A stretch of 64,000 nt of DNA from Denitratisoma oestradiolicum (GCF_902813185.1 NZ_LR778301.1:1860001-1924000), one strand, 5' to 3'. Positions 33,396 to 41,351 are shown, counted from the stretch's first letter. Numbers and translations are program-made. The notes: generated from the letters alone by a model not told the origin.

Positions 33396-34472
33396 TCACA
33401 GCGGCTCGGCGATCAGAGCAAGTAGCCGATCCAGTGACGACAACAACTGCAACCCCAGACCGGTCTTGTTGAGCCAGACATGGAACCCCTCGGCATCGAG
33501 AGGGACCGCCTGGGCGCCGAACAGATCGGTATAGCCATCGCTGGCGCAGTTCGCGTATTCGATAAAGTCATCGAACACCCGATCCATGGGGTCATCGACA
33601 TCCCACCTCAGGTAGGCCCCGAAATAGACGCACTCGACCTCCATGCCGTCCAGGCCGGGAAGCTGCCCGCCGTCCGCCAGCAACTGCCCGATTTCGAGCA
33701 CCACGGCAGCCACCGGAGCGACTTCAGGCAAAGTGGCCTGGATGCCTGACAGGGCATCCTCATCCAGCACCGGCTTGGCGCAAAGCACCCAATCCGGGAA
33801 ATGACCGTCATACCAATCCGGAGAAATTGCATCCCCCAGATCCTCTTCGGTCATTCCCATCGAGCGCATTTCTTCCAGCCAGTCGGCCTGATCGCCACTC
33901 CCTTGCCAGTGGATGTACTCGCACAGATCGCGCGCCGATTGCGGCGTCAGGGCATACAGCGTGCGCCCCGAAGCCCGTTGCAACCAATGCAGCGCCGTCT
34001 CGCCCAGACCGGGACATAAGGTCTCGATCCGGGTCAGCCGATCTTTCATGCCAAGCCATTCCACCTGTTCAGACTGGATGGCCCAGTACCACCGGGCATC
34101 GTCGTCACTGGCATCGGGAAACAGCGATCCATAGCCCAATGTTGCTGGACTAGCGGCCGCATGAACCTCGAAGGCAATGTGCTGCAATTGCCCCACCATG
34201 CGGTTGATCCACGCAACCAACGCTTGTTGCACCAGCGTAGGCGGCAGACCGCTCGCAGACTCGGGAAGCTCCCCAACCTCCAGCCAGCGTAAGGCCAGCA
34301 TCGCCCAGCGACGAACATCGAGACTGGGATTGAGGCTGACCGTGAGGCCAGCGCCAAACTGCGGCAGGCTCAGAGGATCAGGGCCTGGATGGAAGCGGCC
34401 ACCTGACAGCGATCGCCGGGTGCGACGGTTGCTTGAGACCGTATCACCAAGCGTTGCAAGGCTTGTACGCAT
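33396..34472 (-). CDS. PRTRC system protein F
   Basis: A 358-residue protein. The segment LSLPQFGAGLTVSLNPSLDVRRW (from residue 34) is the usual beginning of the conserved part, and acidic/aromatic motifs (DWYDGHFPDWVLCAKPVLDED) follow. With the ATG at 34472 it overlaps the preceding small gene by 103 bp; a CTG at 34373 that overlaps that gene's stop as CTGA would remove the overlap. Function unknown beyond its place in the PRTRC cassette. Confidence 0.8.
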   Translation of the reverse strand: MRTSLATLGDTVSSNRRTRRSLSGGRFHPGPDPLSLPQFGAGLTVSLNPSLDVRRWAMLALRWLEVGELPESASGLPPTLVQQALVAWINRMVGQLQHIAFEVHAAASPATLGYGSLFPDASDDDARWYWAIQSEQVEWLGMKDRLTRIETLCPGLGETALHWLQRASGRTLYALTPQSARDLCEYIHWQGSGDQADWLEEMRSMGMTEEDLGDAISPDWYDGHFPDWVLCAKPVLDEDALSGIQATLPEVAPVAAVVLEIGQLLADGGQLPGLDGMEVECVYFGAYLRWDVDDPMDRVFDDFIEYANCASDGYTDLFGAQAVPLDAEGFHVWLNKTGLGLQLLSSLDRLLALIAEPL

Positions 34473-34582
34473 CGTTTCATCTCCTCGTGATCGAAGGCAG
34501 GAACCCCGTTCGGGATTCCGCCTTCAAAGTGCGAGAAGTCGCCATCGGCAGCGGCTTGCAGCCGTTCCTTGAGCGACACCAT
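34370..34582 (-). CDS. Small hypothetical protein within the PRTRC operon
   Basis: A 70-residue helical protein with AAGGAG six bases before its ATG, the site also spanning the protein C stop. It is acidic near the middle and ends in AASIQALIL. It is the only gene between proteins C and F and overlaps the F frame. I do not recognise the family. Confidence 0.6.
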   Translation of the reverse strand: MVSLKERLQAAADGDFSHFEGGIPNGVPAFDHEEMKRCVQALQRLVIRSQATVAPGDRCQVAASIQALIL

Positions 34583-34585
34583 GAC

Positions 34586-34972
34586 CTACTCCTTGCGCAG
34601 GACGACAGGCCAACGCCGATCCAGCCACCTGACCAATCGTCCCAAGGCGATCGTCAGGCGTTCAACCGGTGTCACAACAGCCGATTGCGGTTCGACATAG
34701 CTCAGGCCGTCATCGCGCCGCCGCACCACGATCCGGGAGGTTCGCGATGCATTGGCCGACAAGGCACCCTTGGTGCCGACGGCACGCCGGAAGGTGTAGA
34801 TCAATCGATCACCCTTCTGCTCCGGCCCCTCGATCGAGGCCGTCGTGATCTCCGGGTAGGTGGCGGAATAGACATCCCGCACCTGCTCCGTCGACAAATC
34901 GCAGCCGGGATCGGGCAAGGCAATGCCGTTGTAGGCAAACGAACGCTGAAGCTTCTGAACGGTAATGGTCAT
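34586..34972 (-). CDS. PRTRC system protein C (extended)
   Basis: A 128-residue protein starting at 34972 with GAGGAGG five bases upstream. Its first 75 residues follow the protein C pattern: a strand, FAYNGIALPDPG, RDVYSATYPEITTASIEGP, then YTFRRAVGTKG. This small beta-grasp-like domain is plausible as the ubiquitin-like partner of ThiF, which is an inference. The C-terminal 50 residues are an addition with a basic, Trp-containing tail. It overlaps no neighbour except by the leader of E. Confidence 0.85.
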   Translation of the reverse strand: MTITVQKLQRSFAYNGIALPDPGCDLSTEQVRDVYSATYPEITTASIEGPEQKGDRLIYTFRRAVGTKGALSANASRTSRIVVRRRDDGLSYVEPQSAVVTPVERLTIALGRLVRWLDRRWPVVLRKE

Positions 34973-34982
34973 GACCGCCTCC

Positions 34983-35402
34983 TCATGCGAAAAGGTTGTC
35001 TTCGACCGAAACATCGGCGACTGCCGGCGTCCCGCTCTCGACTTCATTGTCATCATCGACATCGGCCGCCGCCGTTACCTTGGCGGTGCCTTTCCTGAGC
35101 GCGCCTTCGGCTTTCTTGCTGGCGTCTTTCTTCGCCGCTTCAAGAATGCTGCGGGTCGCCTCCAATTGCTCGGCAAGCGACTGGTGCTCTTCAGCAAAGC
35201 TGCGAAGCAGACCGACGAACTGTGCATCCAGCTCCTCCGCCGTTCCGGTCAGGACCAACGGGATCGCCAATGCCTCGGCATCCTTCGCATCTTTCGGGGT
35301 GGGTCGCACCGTGACGGTGATCAATCCTTCCCGGGCAGATGACAACGTGACTGCCAGTGCCGCGCAGCCGTCCAACAACGATTTGAGTTCCTGAAAAAAC
35401 AT
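34983..35402 (-). CDS. PRTRC system protein E
   Basis: A 139-residue protein. The N-terminal half (FFQELKSLLDGCAALAVTLSSARE, then strands) matches PRTRC protein E; the C-terminal half is Lys/Ala-rich then acidic, and probably disordered. It follows parB by 84 bp with leader 8 between them, and the first gene of the E-C-F-B-A-ThiF series. It precedes protein C by 10 bp. Confidence 0.82.
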   Translation of the reverse strand: MFFQELKSLLDGCAALAVTLSSAREGLITVTVRPTPKDAKDAEALAIPLVLTGTAEELDAQFVGLLRSFAEEHQSLAEQLEATRSILEAAKKDASKKAEGALRKGTAKVTAAADVDDDNEVESGTPAVADVSVEDNLFA

Positions 35403-35477
35403 GGTGGTACCTCCAAAGAGAAAATGGCAGGCGCACCACGCCCCTTGCGGGGAACGTGGTCCCCGCTTGGGTGGAAA
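35403..35477 (-). ncRNA. Structured leader 8 (before PRTRC E)
   Basis: Minus strand: CACCCAAGC, stem CCACG with CGTGG around an inner CCCC-GCAA-GGGG hairpin, then a T-rich link and GGAGGTACCACC before the ATG. Confidence 0.6.
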
Positions 35478-35486
35478 GAAATTGTC

Positions 35487-37166
35487 TTACGCGATGTTGA
35501 AACGCATCGACCGCGGCACCTTGCCCTCATAAGGGAAGGCCGCCACGTTCAACAGCGCCTTGACGATGTCGTCCTTCTTGCCGCTCATGGCCTTGGCAAA
35601 TGCCCCGCCCATCGCTGCCTTCAAGCCGATCTCGTCGCACATCGCCTCGATTTCGCTCTTGGTGAGCAGCTTGAGAAACTCTTCACAGAGCTTCCAGTGC
35701 CGCCCGAGATCGATCTCGAGATAGTTGAGGAGCTGGACCAGGGTCTTTTCCTCAATGCCGTCCGCAGCGGATGCCGCCAGTCCCAGAAACAGCTTGTCCC
35801 GAACAGACTCATCCGACTGCGCAACCAGGCGTGCTGCCTCATCCGTCTTGAACACGAAGCTGGTGAACTCCTGCTTGGTGATCGCGGCGAATGCCTTGCC
35901 CAGCTTGGTATCGCTGATATGCCGGGCATTTCCCGATAACGCCAGAGCGATGAGTACCGTGAGATTGTTGTCACGGTTGGCCATCAACTCCCGACGCAGC
36001 GCCTTGCGCCAGACTTCCAGCCGGTAGTCCTTGACCCGTTGCGAGTCCTGGACCTTGGCCTCCGACTTGGCTTCGGCCTTGCCGGATGACTTGGCAGGAG
36101 TTGCCGACTTGCCTGACGCTGTCTTCGCAGAACCTTCCGCCGGCGTTGCCTTGTCCTTTTCCAGCTTGATGCGCGCTGCCACCTTCTTGGCATTGCAGCT
36201 CGCATCGAAGCACAGGTCGGGATAGACATTGCCCAACTTGCCCGGCACAGCCGAGATCGCGGCACCGAAGTTCTTGCAGGCGCGGCAGGCTTTCGCCTGT
36301 TCGCCGCCCACCCCGGTATCGCCCTCCGCCAGCAGTCGCAGGAGCGTGAAGTTCTCGCCGGGTCGGACGATCCGAATGGTCGGATAGTCGTCGGCCAGTG
36401 ATGCCTTCTTCACGTCAAGTGACGCCTCGGTCTTGCCATCGAAACACGCCCCGTGGGTGCAGTGTCCGGCGGCAATCGCCTCGCCAAACAGTGCCTGCTG
36501 GTTCCCCGAGTTGTGGGGACACGACGTGCACTCGTCCTTGTCGAAGATGGCGCTGCTCAACGCCCGTGAGATCTGCTCAAGTTGCCCGCGAAACTGGGCG
36601 ACCGTTGGCAGACTGGACTGTGACAGCAACTTCTCCAACACAGCATCCTGCTTGTCGCGGGTGACCGCAGCCAACAGCTCTGCGTGACCCAGCTGGATGC
36701 GCCGCTCGGACAAGGCCCGACGGACCCGTTCCGAACAGTTCATCAGCGCCAGGCGCTTGTCGAGCGTGGTTCGCGACCATCCCAGACGACGCGAGGCCTC
36801 GTCCCGATCCCCCTGACAGCGACCAAGAATCTTGGCTGCCGCTTCGGCTTCTTCGGTCGGACTCATGTCGGCACGCTGAATGTTCTCGATCAGCGCCGCC
36901 TCGTCGGCTTCGCCATCGTCCAGATCGCGCACCAGTGCCGGGATTTCATACTCGTCCCCGAACACCTTCTTTGCTGCACGCCAGCGACGCTCGCCGGCGA
37001 CGATCTCGTAACGCCCCGCATCGCGGGGGCGAACGAGGATCGCCTGCAGTACGCCCTTGGATTTCACAGAATCTTCCAACGCCGTCATTTCCGAGGGATC
37101 GAAGTAGCCTCGGGGATTGCGGCCGGGAAGGATGTTCCCGACCTTGATTGATGCTTGCAGTTGCAT
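35487..37166 (-). CDS. parB: PRTRC system ParB-family protein
   Basis: A 559-residue protein starting at 37166 with GGAGGC four bases upstream. It has the ParB/Srx domain (VRPRDAGRYEIVAGERRWRAAK near residues 45-65), ENIQRADMSPTEEA, and a helix-turn-helix RRLGWSRTTLDKRLALM. A long cysteine-rich centre follows (CTSCPHNS, CTHGACF, CRACKNF, CFDASC), probably zinc-binding, then a Lys/Ala linker and a helical C-terminal domain. ParB CTPase motifs (GERRxR) look intact. It would bind centromere sites; the six 27-bp palindromes are one candidate set. Confidence 0.9.
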   Translation of the reverse strand: MQLQASIKVGNILPGRNPRGYFDPSEMTALEDSVKSKGVLQAILVRPRDAGRYEIVAGERRWRAAKKVFGDEYEIPALVRDLDDGEADEAALIENIQRADMSPTEEAEAAAKILGRCQGDRDEASRRLGWSRTTLDKRLALMNCSERVRRALSERRIQLGHAELLAAVTRDKQDAVLEKLLSQSSLPTVAQFRGQLEQISRALSSAIFDKDECTSCPHNSGNQQALFGEAIAAGHCTHGACFDGKTEASLDVKKASLADDYPTIRIVRPGENFTLLRLLAEGDTGVGGEQAKACRACKNFGAAISAVPGKLGNVYPDLCFDASCNAKKVAARIKLEKDKATPAEGSAKTASGKSATPAKSSGKAEAKSEAKVQDSQRVKDYRLEVWRKALRRELMANRDNNLTVLIALALSGNARHISDTKLGKAFAAITKQEFTSFVFKTDEAARLVAQSDESVRDKLFLGLAASAADGIEEKTLVQLLNYLEIDLGRHWKLCEEFLKLLTKSEIEAMCDEIGLKAAMGGAFAKAMSGKKDDIVKALLNVAAFPYEGKVPRSMRFNIA

Positions 37167-37237
37167 GATGCCTCCAATGAAAAAAGGCAGGCAGCCGCAT
37201 CCCCGGACGGGAATGCGACTGTCCCGCCAGGGGTGAA
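37167..37237 (-). ncRNA. Structured leader 9 (before parB)
   Basis: Minus strand: CACCCCT, outer GGCGGGACAG with CTGCCTGCC, inner GCATTCCC-GTC-GGGGATGC hairpin, TTTTTTCA link and GGAGGCATC before the ATG. Confidence 0.65.
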
Positions 37238-37245
37238 ATAAATCG

Positions 37246-37566
37246 TCAATGAGTGTGTCGCCGCCGGTAACGTTCCAGCACCCGATCCCGAATTTCTTCG
37301 TCATCGAGGCCAAACAGACGACAACACGCCCGGTAGGTAAAAGCACCGGACTCCGAACGTGGCGCCCGCATCCAATCGAGAATGTCTGCCCGCGTTTTGG
37401 CGGACACCCTCAGATCGAACAGGTCGTGCAGCGATTTCTCCAGAAGCAGACCATGCAGCCGCAGGATGTCATCCTCGGTCCATGGGATCTCGTCATCGAA
37501 GTTCGCTTCACGTCCTGCCATGCGAGCTGGATCGGGTCGATGGTCCTGACCGCTTTCCTTGTGCAT
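37246..37566 (-). CDS. Hypothetical protein upstream of parB
   Basis: A 106-residue protein. The start at 37566 has GGAG six bases upstream; ATGs at 37587 and 37572 are alternatives. It is helical and acidic-basic (EDDILRLHGLLLEKSLHDLFDLR, then YRACCRLFGLDDEEIRDRVLERY), with no membrane segment. It ends with a His/Arg tail. Family not recognised. It lies between the 70-residue gene and parB without a leader, so it is probably read through from upstream. Confidence 0.55.
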   Translation of the reverse strand: MHKESGQDHRPDPARMAGREANFDDEIPWTEDDILRLHGLLLEKSLHDLFDLRVSAKTRADILDWMRAPRSESGAFTYRACCRLFGLDDEEIRDRVLERYRRRHTH

Positions 37567-37601
37567 GGCCATCTCCGTCATCAGCACGTGAATTGCCTGT
37601 G

Positions 37602-37814
37602 CTAGTGATGGTCGCCGGCCTTGACCAGGCGGTAGCTGTCGTACTCCAACTGATAGCCGTTGCCCTGAATCACGCTCAGAAGTTCGTTGCGCGCCAGTAC
37701 CACAGCGGCATCGTCTTCCTTGTTCAGGGTCAGAAATCCGACCTTGTCGAGCACTTGCACCGCCCGCGCACAGATCCGGATGGCTCCGAACTCCGTGTCA
37801 CCGAGCATGGTCAT
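37602..37814 (-). CDS. Hypothetical 70-residue protein downstream of recT
   Basis: The start overlaps the recT stop (ATGA at 37811-37814), so translation is coupled. The protein is small, helical then beta (CARAVQVLDKVGFLTLNKEDDAAVVLARNEL). It contains no known motif. Co-translation with recT suggests a recombination-related helper, which is only inference. Confidence 0.6.
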   Translation of the reverse strand: MTMLGDTEFGAIRICARAVQVLDKVGFLTLNKEDDAAVVLARNELLSVIQGNGYQLEYDSYRLVKAGDHH

Positions 37815-38908
37815 TTGCCATCCTCCCCGAAAATGTCATTCGCCGAGGAAGACGGATTGGCCAGTGCAGACTTGCGGCTACGGTAGGCGCGCAGCACCTG
37901 TTCCAGCTCGGGGCCCTCGAACGAACCTTCGGCCCGGACATAGACTTCATCCAGTTCGTCGGTCGTGGCCGCCCTGCCGATAATGGCCAGAGTGTCCTGC
38001 AGCAGCTTGCCGGAGGCTTGAGGCTCCGCAACTTTAGGCGACCCGGCCTTGTCAGACTTGCTTTCCTTGTCACCGGACTCGGTCGTGGGTTGAATGATCT
38101 CCCCCGTTTCCTCATCGATGATTGGCGCCCAGGAACCTTCGATGGCTTCGGTGATGCCGATGTTCTGGTTTTCACCACGCTCGGTCACTTCATCGAGCGC
38201 CAGCGCCATCGCCAGTTCGGGCGACTTCGGCAACAAGTTGCACAGCCGGCGAATCACGGTCTTGAGGCCCATCGGGACGAAATGCGTATCCCACGGACTT
38301 TCCTTGCCGTACTTCTTGGCCATCTGGTAGCCCCGCGAGTTGTCGCGCACCTGTTCGATCTGTTCCTTCGACAGGGCGTGAAACGTGCGAGTGCCGTCCT
38401 TGAACACCGCGACGGCATAGAAGCCCACGATCACACCGCGCTCCTCGTCGGAGGCAGGGAATCCGTTCTTCTTCAACGGTTCGTGCATCAGGGTCCGGTT
38501 AAGGCCCAGGACGATGTCGAACTTGTCGTTGATGCGAACTTCGTGACCGTAGATGTCCTGCACGATGCCGCTGTTGCGGGCCAGCTTCATGAGCCCCTGA
38601 TAGCCGGGGATCAACTGGCACTGATTGCCAAAGGGCACCAGGTGCGCTTCGCCCATCAGGCCGACTTCGAGCCCGAGCTGGCTGGACTGGATCACCGCCG
38701 CAAAGACGCTGCGGGGATCGGTCTGGGCCAGTTTCGGGTTCATGCGGAACGCGGTCAGAGCGATGCGCACCATGCGATCTGGACTCAAGTGCTTGGGCAG
38801 TGCGCGGGCAATTTCGCCTTTGAACTGCTCCAGCATGGCCGGGAAAGGCACCACGTTGGACTGAACGCCTTGGCGGGACTTCTGGATGTTGCGTAGGGTT
38901 TGAGACAT
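37811..38908 (-). CDS. recT: RecT-family single-strand annealing protein
   Basis: A 365-residue protein starting at 38908, seven bases after GGAG. The RecT core covers residues about 25-240 with FRMNPKLAQTDPRSVFAAVIQSSQLGLEVGLMGEAHLVPF and GYQGLMKLARNSG. It anneals complementary DNA strands and normally works with an exonuclease (next gene upstream) and SSB. The C-terminal 100 residues are a charged linker and a helical end. Leader 10 precedes it. Such recombination pairs also occur on SXT and IncC elements (bet/exo). Confidence 0.92.
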   Translation of the reverse strand: MSQTLRNIQKSRQGVQSNVVPFPAMLEQFKGEIARALPKHLSPDRMVRIALTAFRMNPKLAQTDPRSVFAAVIQSSQLGLEVGLMGEAHLVPFGNQCQLIPGYQGLMKLARNSGIVQDIYGHEVRINDKFDIVLGLNRTLMHEPLKKNGFPASDEERGVIVGFYAVAVFKDGTRTFHALSKEQIEQVRDNSRGYQMAKKYGKESPWDTHFVPMGLKTVIRRLCNLLPKSPELAMALALDEVTERGENQNIGITEAIEGSWAPIIDEETGEIIQPTTESGDKESKSDKAGSPKVAEPQASGKLLQDTLAIIGRAATTDELDEVYVRAEGSFEGPELEQVLRAYRSRKSALANPSSSANDIFGEDGK

Positions 38909-38981
38909 GGTTTTCTCCAAAGAAGAATGGCGAAGACACCTGTCTCCCATGACGGGGATGGGTATCCCCGCCGGGGTTGAT
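38909..38981 (-). ncRNA. Structured leader 10 (before recT)
   Basis: Minus strand: CAACCCC, outer GGCGGGGATACC with GGTGTCTTCGCC, inner CATCCC-CGTCAT-GGGAG hairpin, then TTTGGAGAAAAC and ATG. Confidence 0.65.
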
Positions 38982-39003
38982 GACCTACAAAAGTTGCCGC
39001 GGT

Positions 39004-39826
39004 TTAGGCGGCGTCCAGCTCGAAGGCTTCTGTGTTGGCAGCCCAGCGTGGCAGGGAGATCAGTTCAATCTCGCCACCCGGTTGGTACGCCGGCCAGTTG
39101 CCCGATGCCTGGCACCACTTCAAGAGCTGAAGTGCCGCCCGGTATTTCTTGCGCCCGATCTCGATCACATCGGGATCGGCGCGATAAACAGCTACCGCGT
39201 GCGGCGCGTCCTTCTCCACAGCGACAAACAGGAACGGAAGTTCCATTCCAGTCACGGCCGACGTAGTACGCCGTCTGGATGTCGTAGCCGAAGTTCGCAA
39301 TGGATTTGGAGAAGCCGCTACTGCTGGCATCGACGCAGGTCTTGAGATCAACGATGGCATCACCGTTGAACCAGTCCGGCCGACACTTGCAGTTGAGGCC
39401 CGTGTCCGCATCCGTCCAGAACGCCGAGAGCTCGGCGTCACCAACGGACAGAAGTTGTGCCGCCCCTTGATGGGCAAACACGGCACGCTGCACCAGGGTG
39501 AGCGTGGACATCTCCTCGGAAGTAATCACGATCTTGCCCTGATTGGCTTCCTCGAAGCGTGCTGCGGCTTCCTTGCCTTCCTTCGTGCGACGGTCGAATT
39601 TCTCCGCCACCACGAATTCCTCGGCAAAGCGATCCTGCTCCAGTACATAGGTATGCACTGCCGTACCGAATGCCATGGCGGGCGTCGGTTGATGCGGATG
39701 ATCCAGATACTCGCGCAGGTGGGCCGGGCTTTTGAGCATCTTGACGATACCCGAATGGCCGATGGCTTTCTCCGCGTGATACTGCGTGGCCGGCATGACG
39801 AGCAGGCCGGGATGATTGAGTTTCAT
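39004..39826 (-). pseudogene. YqaJ/RecE-type exonuclease, frameshifted
   Basis: The first 200 residues from the ATG at 39826 form a PD-(D/E)XK exonuclease: AFGTAVHTYVLE, CKCRPDWFN, IVDLKTCVDASS (the D..K catalytic region) and YDIQTAYYVGRDWNG. Near 39243 the homology moves to the frame that reads LPFLFVAVEKDAPHAVAVYRAD and runs to 39004. Skipping one base near the GGAACTTCC at that point restores a single protein of about 273 residues. It is a sequencing error, an inactivating insertion or a +1 frameshift; I see no classical slippery site. It would degrade one strand for RecT to anneal. Confidence 0.75.
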
Positions 39827-39892
39827 GATGCCTCCAGAGTGAATGCCGGAAGCACCGACCCGAACCGGGGCGTTGTCCCCGGCTGGGTTGGA
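39827..39892 (-). ncRNA. Structured leader 11 (before exonuclease)
   Basis: Minus strand: CAACCCA, outer GCCGGGGACA with GTGCTTCCGGC, inner CCCGG-TT-CGGGT hairpin, then TGGAGGCATC and ATG. Hairpin module C lies upstream. Confidence 0.65.
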
Positions 39893-40010
39893 AAATGCTG
39901 TTTGTTTCGCGCGGCCAGCTACCGCTTTTCAACCGAACGGATAACCGTCCGATCAAATCTGGCTTTCCGCAGGACGCTCGGGGCGAACGCCCTCGGGAAA
40001 GCCCCGGAAG
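39893..40010 (-). ncRNA. Leader-associated hairpin module C (upstream of leader 11)
   Basis: Minus strand: GCGG-TAGCTGG-CCGC (39911-39925); CGGACGG-TTAT-CCGTTCG (39934-39951); and a long hairpin with GGCTTTCC and GGAAAGCC arms (39961-40003). The order and spacing match module B although the second and third stems have other bases. Confidence 0.65.
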
Positions 40011-40025
40011 TCCGGGGCGATGGGA

Positions 40026-40187
40026 TCATTCGATGGTTCCGGCTTTGCGCGCCATGTCGAGTGCCTTCAGCAACATGTCACGGGTTTCCATGTCCCGCTT
40101 GCCTTCCCTCAGCCGTTGATAGAGATCACAGGCAAAGGCCATGGGCAGCGGGTCGAACAGTCGAACGAGATAGGGATTGAGTTTCAT
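40026..40187 (-). CDS. 53-residue hypothetical protein with its own leader
   Basis: The start at 40187 follows CTGGAGAAAATC. The peptide is helical (LVRLFDPLPMAFACDLYQRL, then ETRDMLLKALDMARKAG). The open frame to 40259 runs through the leader. Family not recognised. The start MKLN is shared with the exonuclease gene next to it, which also reads MKLNHPG, hinting that the leaders and first codons were duplicated together. Confidence 0.55.
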   Translation of the reverse strand: MKLNPYLVRLFDPLPMAFACDLYQRLREGKRDMETRDMLLKALDMARKAGTIE

Positions 40188-40318
40188 GATTTTCTCCAGA
40201 GGTTGTTGAGATTCCCTGGCGAAAACCGCATCCAATATGGAGCGATCCCCGCAGGACAAAGGGCTCTTCGAGAAAAGCGCTTTGTGCTGCGGGGAAGCCC
40301 CCCACAGGCAATACTGCG
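40188..40318 (-). ncRNA. Structured leader 12 with extended inner stem
   Basis: Same plan but longer: the inner hairpin has CCCCGCAG and CTGCGGGG arms continuing as ACAAAG and CTTTGT, inside an outer GGGGGGCTTC / GATCGCTCC stem, then TGGAGAAAATC and ATG. Confidence 0.55.
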
Positions 40319-40320
40319 AA

Positions 40321-40398
40321 CTACAGACCGAGCGCGCGAACGATCGGACGGCTGATGATCCAGCCAGAAATGCAGCATGCGAGAAGAACGAGTTCCAT
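40321..40398 (-). CDS. 25-residue hydrophobic peptide with its own leader
   Basis: ATG at 40398 follows AGGAGGCATCTC. The peptide reads MELVLLACCISGWIISRP with IVRALGL to the stop at 40321. It is one short membrane segment with two cysteines. Its strong ribosome site and complete leader 13 argue for expression. Function unknown; small-membrane-protein or toxin-like roles are possible. It is too short for usual gene calling. Confidence 0.55.
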   Translation of the reverse strand: MELVLLACCISGWIISRPIVRALGL

Positions 40399-40468
40399 GA
40401 GATGCCTCCTGAGGTAAAAAAGGGGGCACCCCTCCCCTAGCGGAGGCGATGCCCCCGCTGGGGTTGAA
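40399..40468 (-). ncRNA. Structured leader 13 (before the 25-residue peptide)
   Basis: Minus strand: CAACCCCAGC, outer GGGGGCA with TGCCCCC (perfect), inner CCTCC-GCTA-GGGGAGG hairpin, TTTTTTACCTC link, AGGAGGCATCTC and ATG. Confidence 0.7.
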
Positions 40469-40471
40469 ACT

Positions 40472-40744
40472 TCAGGCAATGACTTCGAAGGAAGCCTTTG
40501 CCGTGTTGCCGGAATCGTTGCCGATTCCGTTCCGACGCAGATACGCCGGTACGTCGTACTGCCGCCAATCCGTTACCGGTTCCTCGGCGGGTAATTCATC
40601 TACTTCAGCCACCACCTCCTCGACCTTGGCCTGGAGCGGAACTCGCAGGAAAGAACCACGAATGGCTTCCAGCGCAAACTGAAGAAACGAAAGGATCAGA
40701 TGCAGTCCTGCCAGCATGGCCAGGACGAGAATGACGCGCTCCAT
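40472..40744 (-). CDS. 90-residue hypothetical membrane-anchored protein
   Basis: The start at 40744 lies eight bases after GGAGG. One N-terminal membrane segment (residues about 3-25, ILVLAMLAGLHLILSFLQF) is followed by an acidic tail (EEVVAEVDELPAEEP) and RQYDVPAYLRRNG. It is the gene directly after ssb. Family not recognised. Confidence 0.65.
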   Translation of the reverse strand: MERVILVLAMLAGLHLILSFLQFALEAIRGSFLRVPLQAKVEEVVAEVDELPAEEPVTDWRQYDVPAYLRRNGIGNDSGNTAKASFEVIA

Positions 40745-40812
40745 GAACAAACCTCCAAAAGTGATGGAGGCCTGTCCCCCAAGGGAGGAAGACCTCCCGG
40801 TGGGGAAACTAG
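40745..40812 (-). ncRNA. Structured leader 14 (before the 90-residue protein)
   Basis: Minus strand: outer GGGAGGTC with GGCCTCC, inner CCTCCC-TT-GGGGGA hairpin, CACTTTT link, GGAGGTTTGTTC and ATG. Confidence 0.6.
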
Positions 40813-40823
40813 AAACGTGCGAC

Positions 40824-41276
40824 TCAGAACGGCTCGATGTCGGGTACATCCTCGAATGCTGGTCCCGAAGCGGCTGCAGGCTTGCCTTTACCGTTGCCGG
40901 TACGCTTGCCTTTGCCTGCGTCGGGCGCATCGTCATCCGCAGGACGAGTGCCGAGCATCTTCATCTCGCTGGCGAGAATTTCGACGACATAGCGATCCTG
41001 ACCCTCTTTGTCCTGCCATTTGCGGGTCTGGATGCGACCTTCGACGAAGACGGGCGAGCCCTTTTTCAGGTACTCGCCGACGACCTCTGCCGTGCGACCA
41101 AAAAAAACGACACGGTGCCATTCGGTGATTTCCTTCTTTTCACCGGACGACTTGTCCTTGTACGTCTCCGTCGTTGCGATCCGAATCGTTGCGATCGCTT
41201 CGCGGTTCTGCGTGTAACGAACCTCAGGGGCGGCACCCAAGTTGCCGATGAGGGTGACTCTGTTTAGTGATGCCAT
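40824..41276 (-). CDS. ssb: Single-stranded DNA-binding protein
   Basis: A 150-residue SSB. The OB-fold (residues 1-110) has the usual opening [20 protein letters not shown] and [31 protein letters not shown] glycine/lysine-rich linker leads to DIEPF, close to the canonical DDDIPF tail that recruits other replication and repair proteins. It is the first gene of the minus-strand DNA-handling block. It has leader 15 and would protect the transferred single strand and help RecT. Confidence 0.95.
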   Translation of the reverse strand: MASLNRVTLIGNLGAAPEVRYTQNREAIATIRIATTETYKDKSSGEKKEITEWHRVVFFGRTAEVVGEYLKKGSPVFVEGRIQTRKWQDKEGQDRYVVEILASEMKMLGTRPADDDAPDAGKGKRTGNGKGKPAAASGPAFEDVPDIEPF

Positions 41277-41351
41277 GACTACCTCCTGACAAAAGTTGAA
41301 ATTGGCAGGAAGGCCGTCATTACCTGACGGGGTATCCCCGCCGGGGTTAGT
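41277..41351 (-). ncRNA. Structured leader 15 (before ssb)
   Basis: Minus strand: AACCCC, outer GGCGGGGATAC with a CCTTCCTGCC partner, inner CCGTCA-GGTAA-TGACGG hairpin, AACTTTTGT link, AGGAGGTAGTC and ATG. Short module D precedes it. Confidence 0.6.

Noticed and set aside
21942..41351. Leaders read as intrinsic terminators
   Set aside because: The G/C hairpins are followed by GGAGG and a start codon at fixed spacing, not by a consistent U-run, and occur inside operons.
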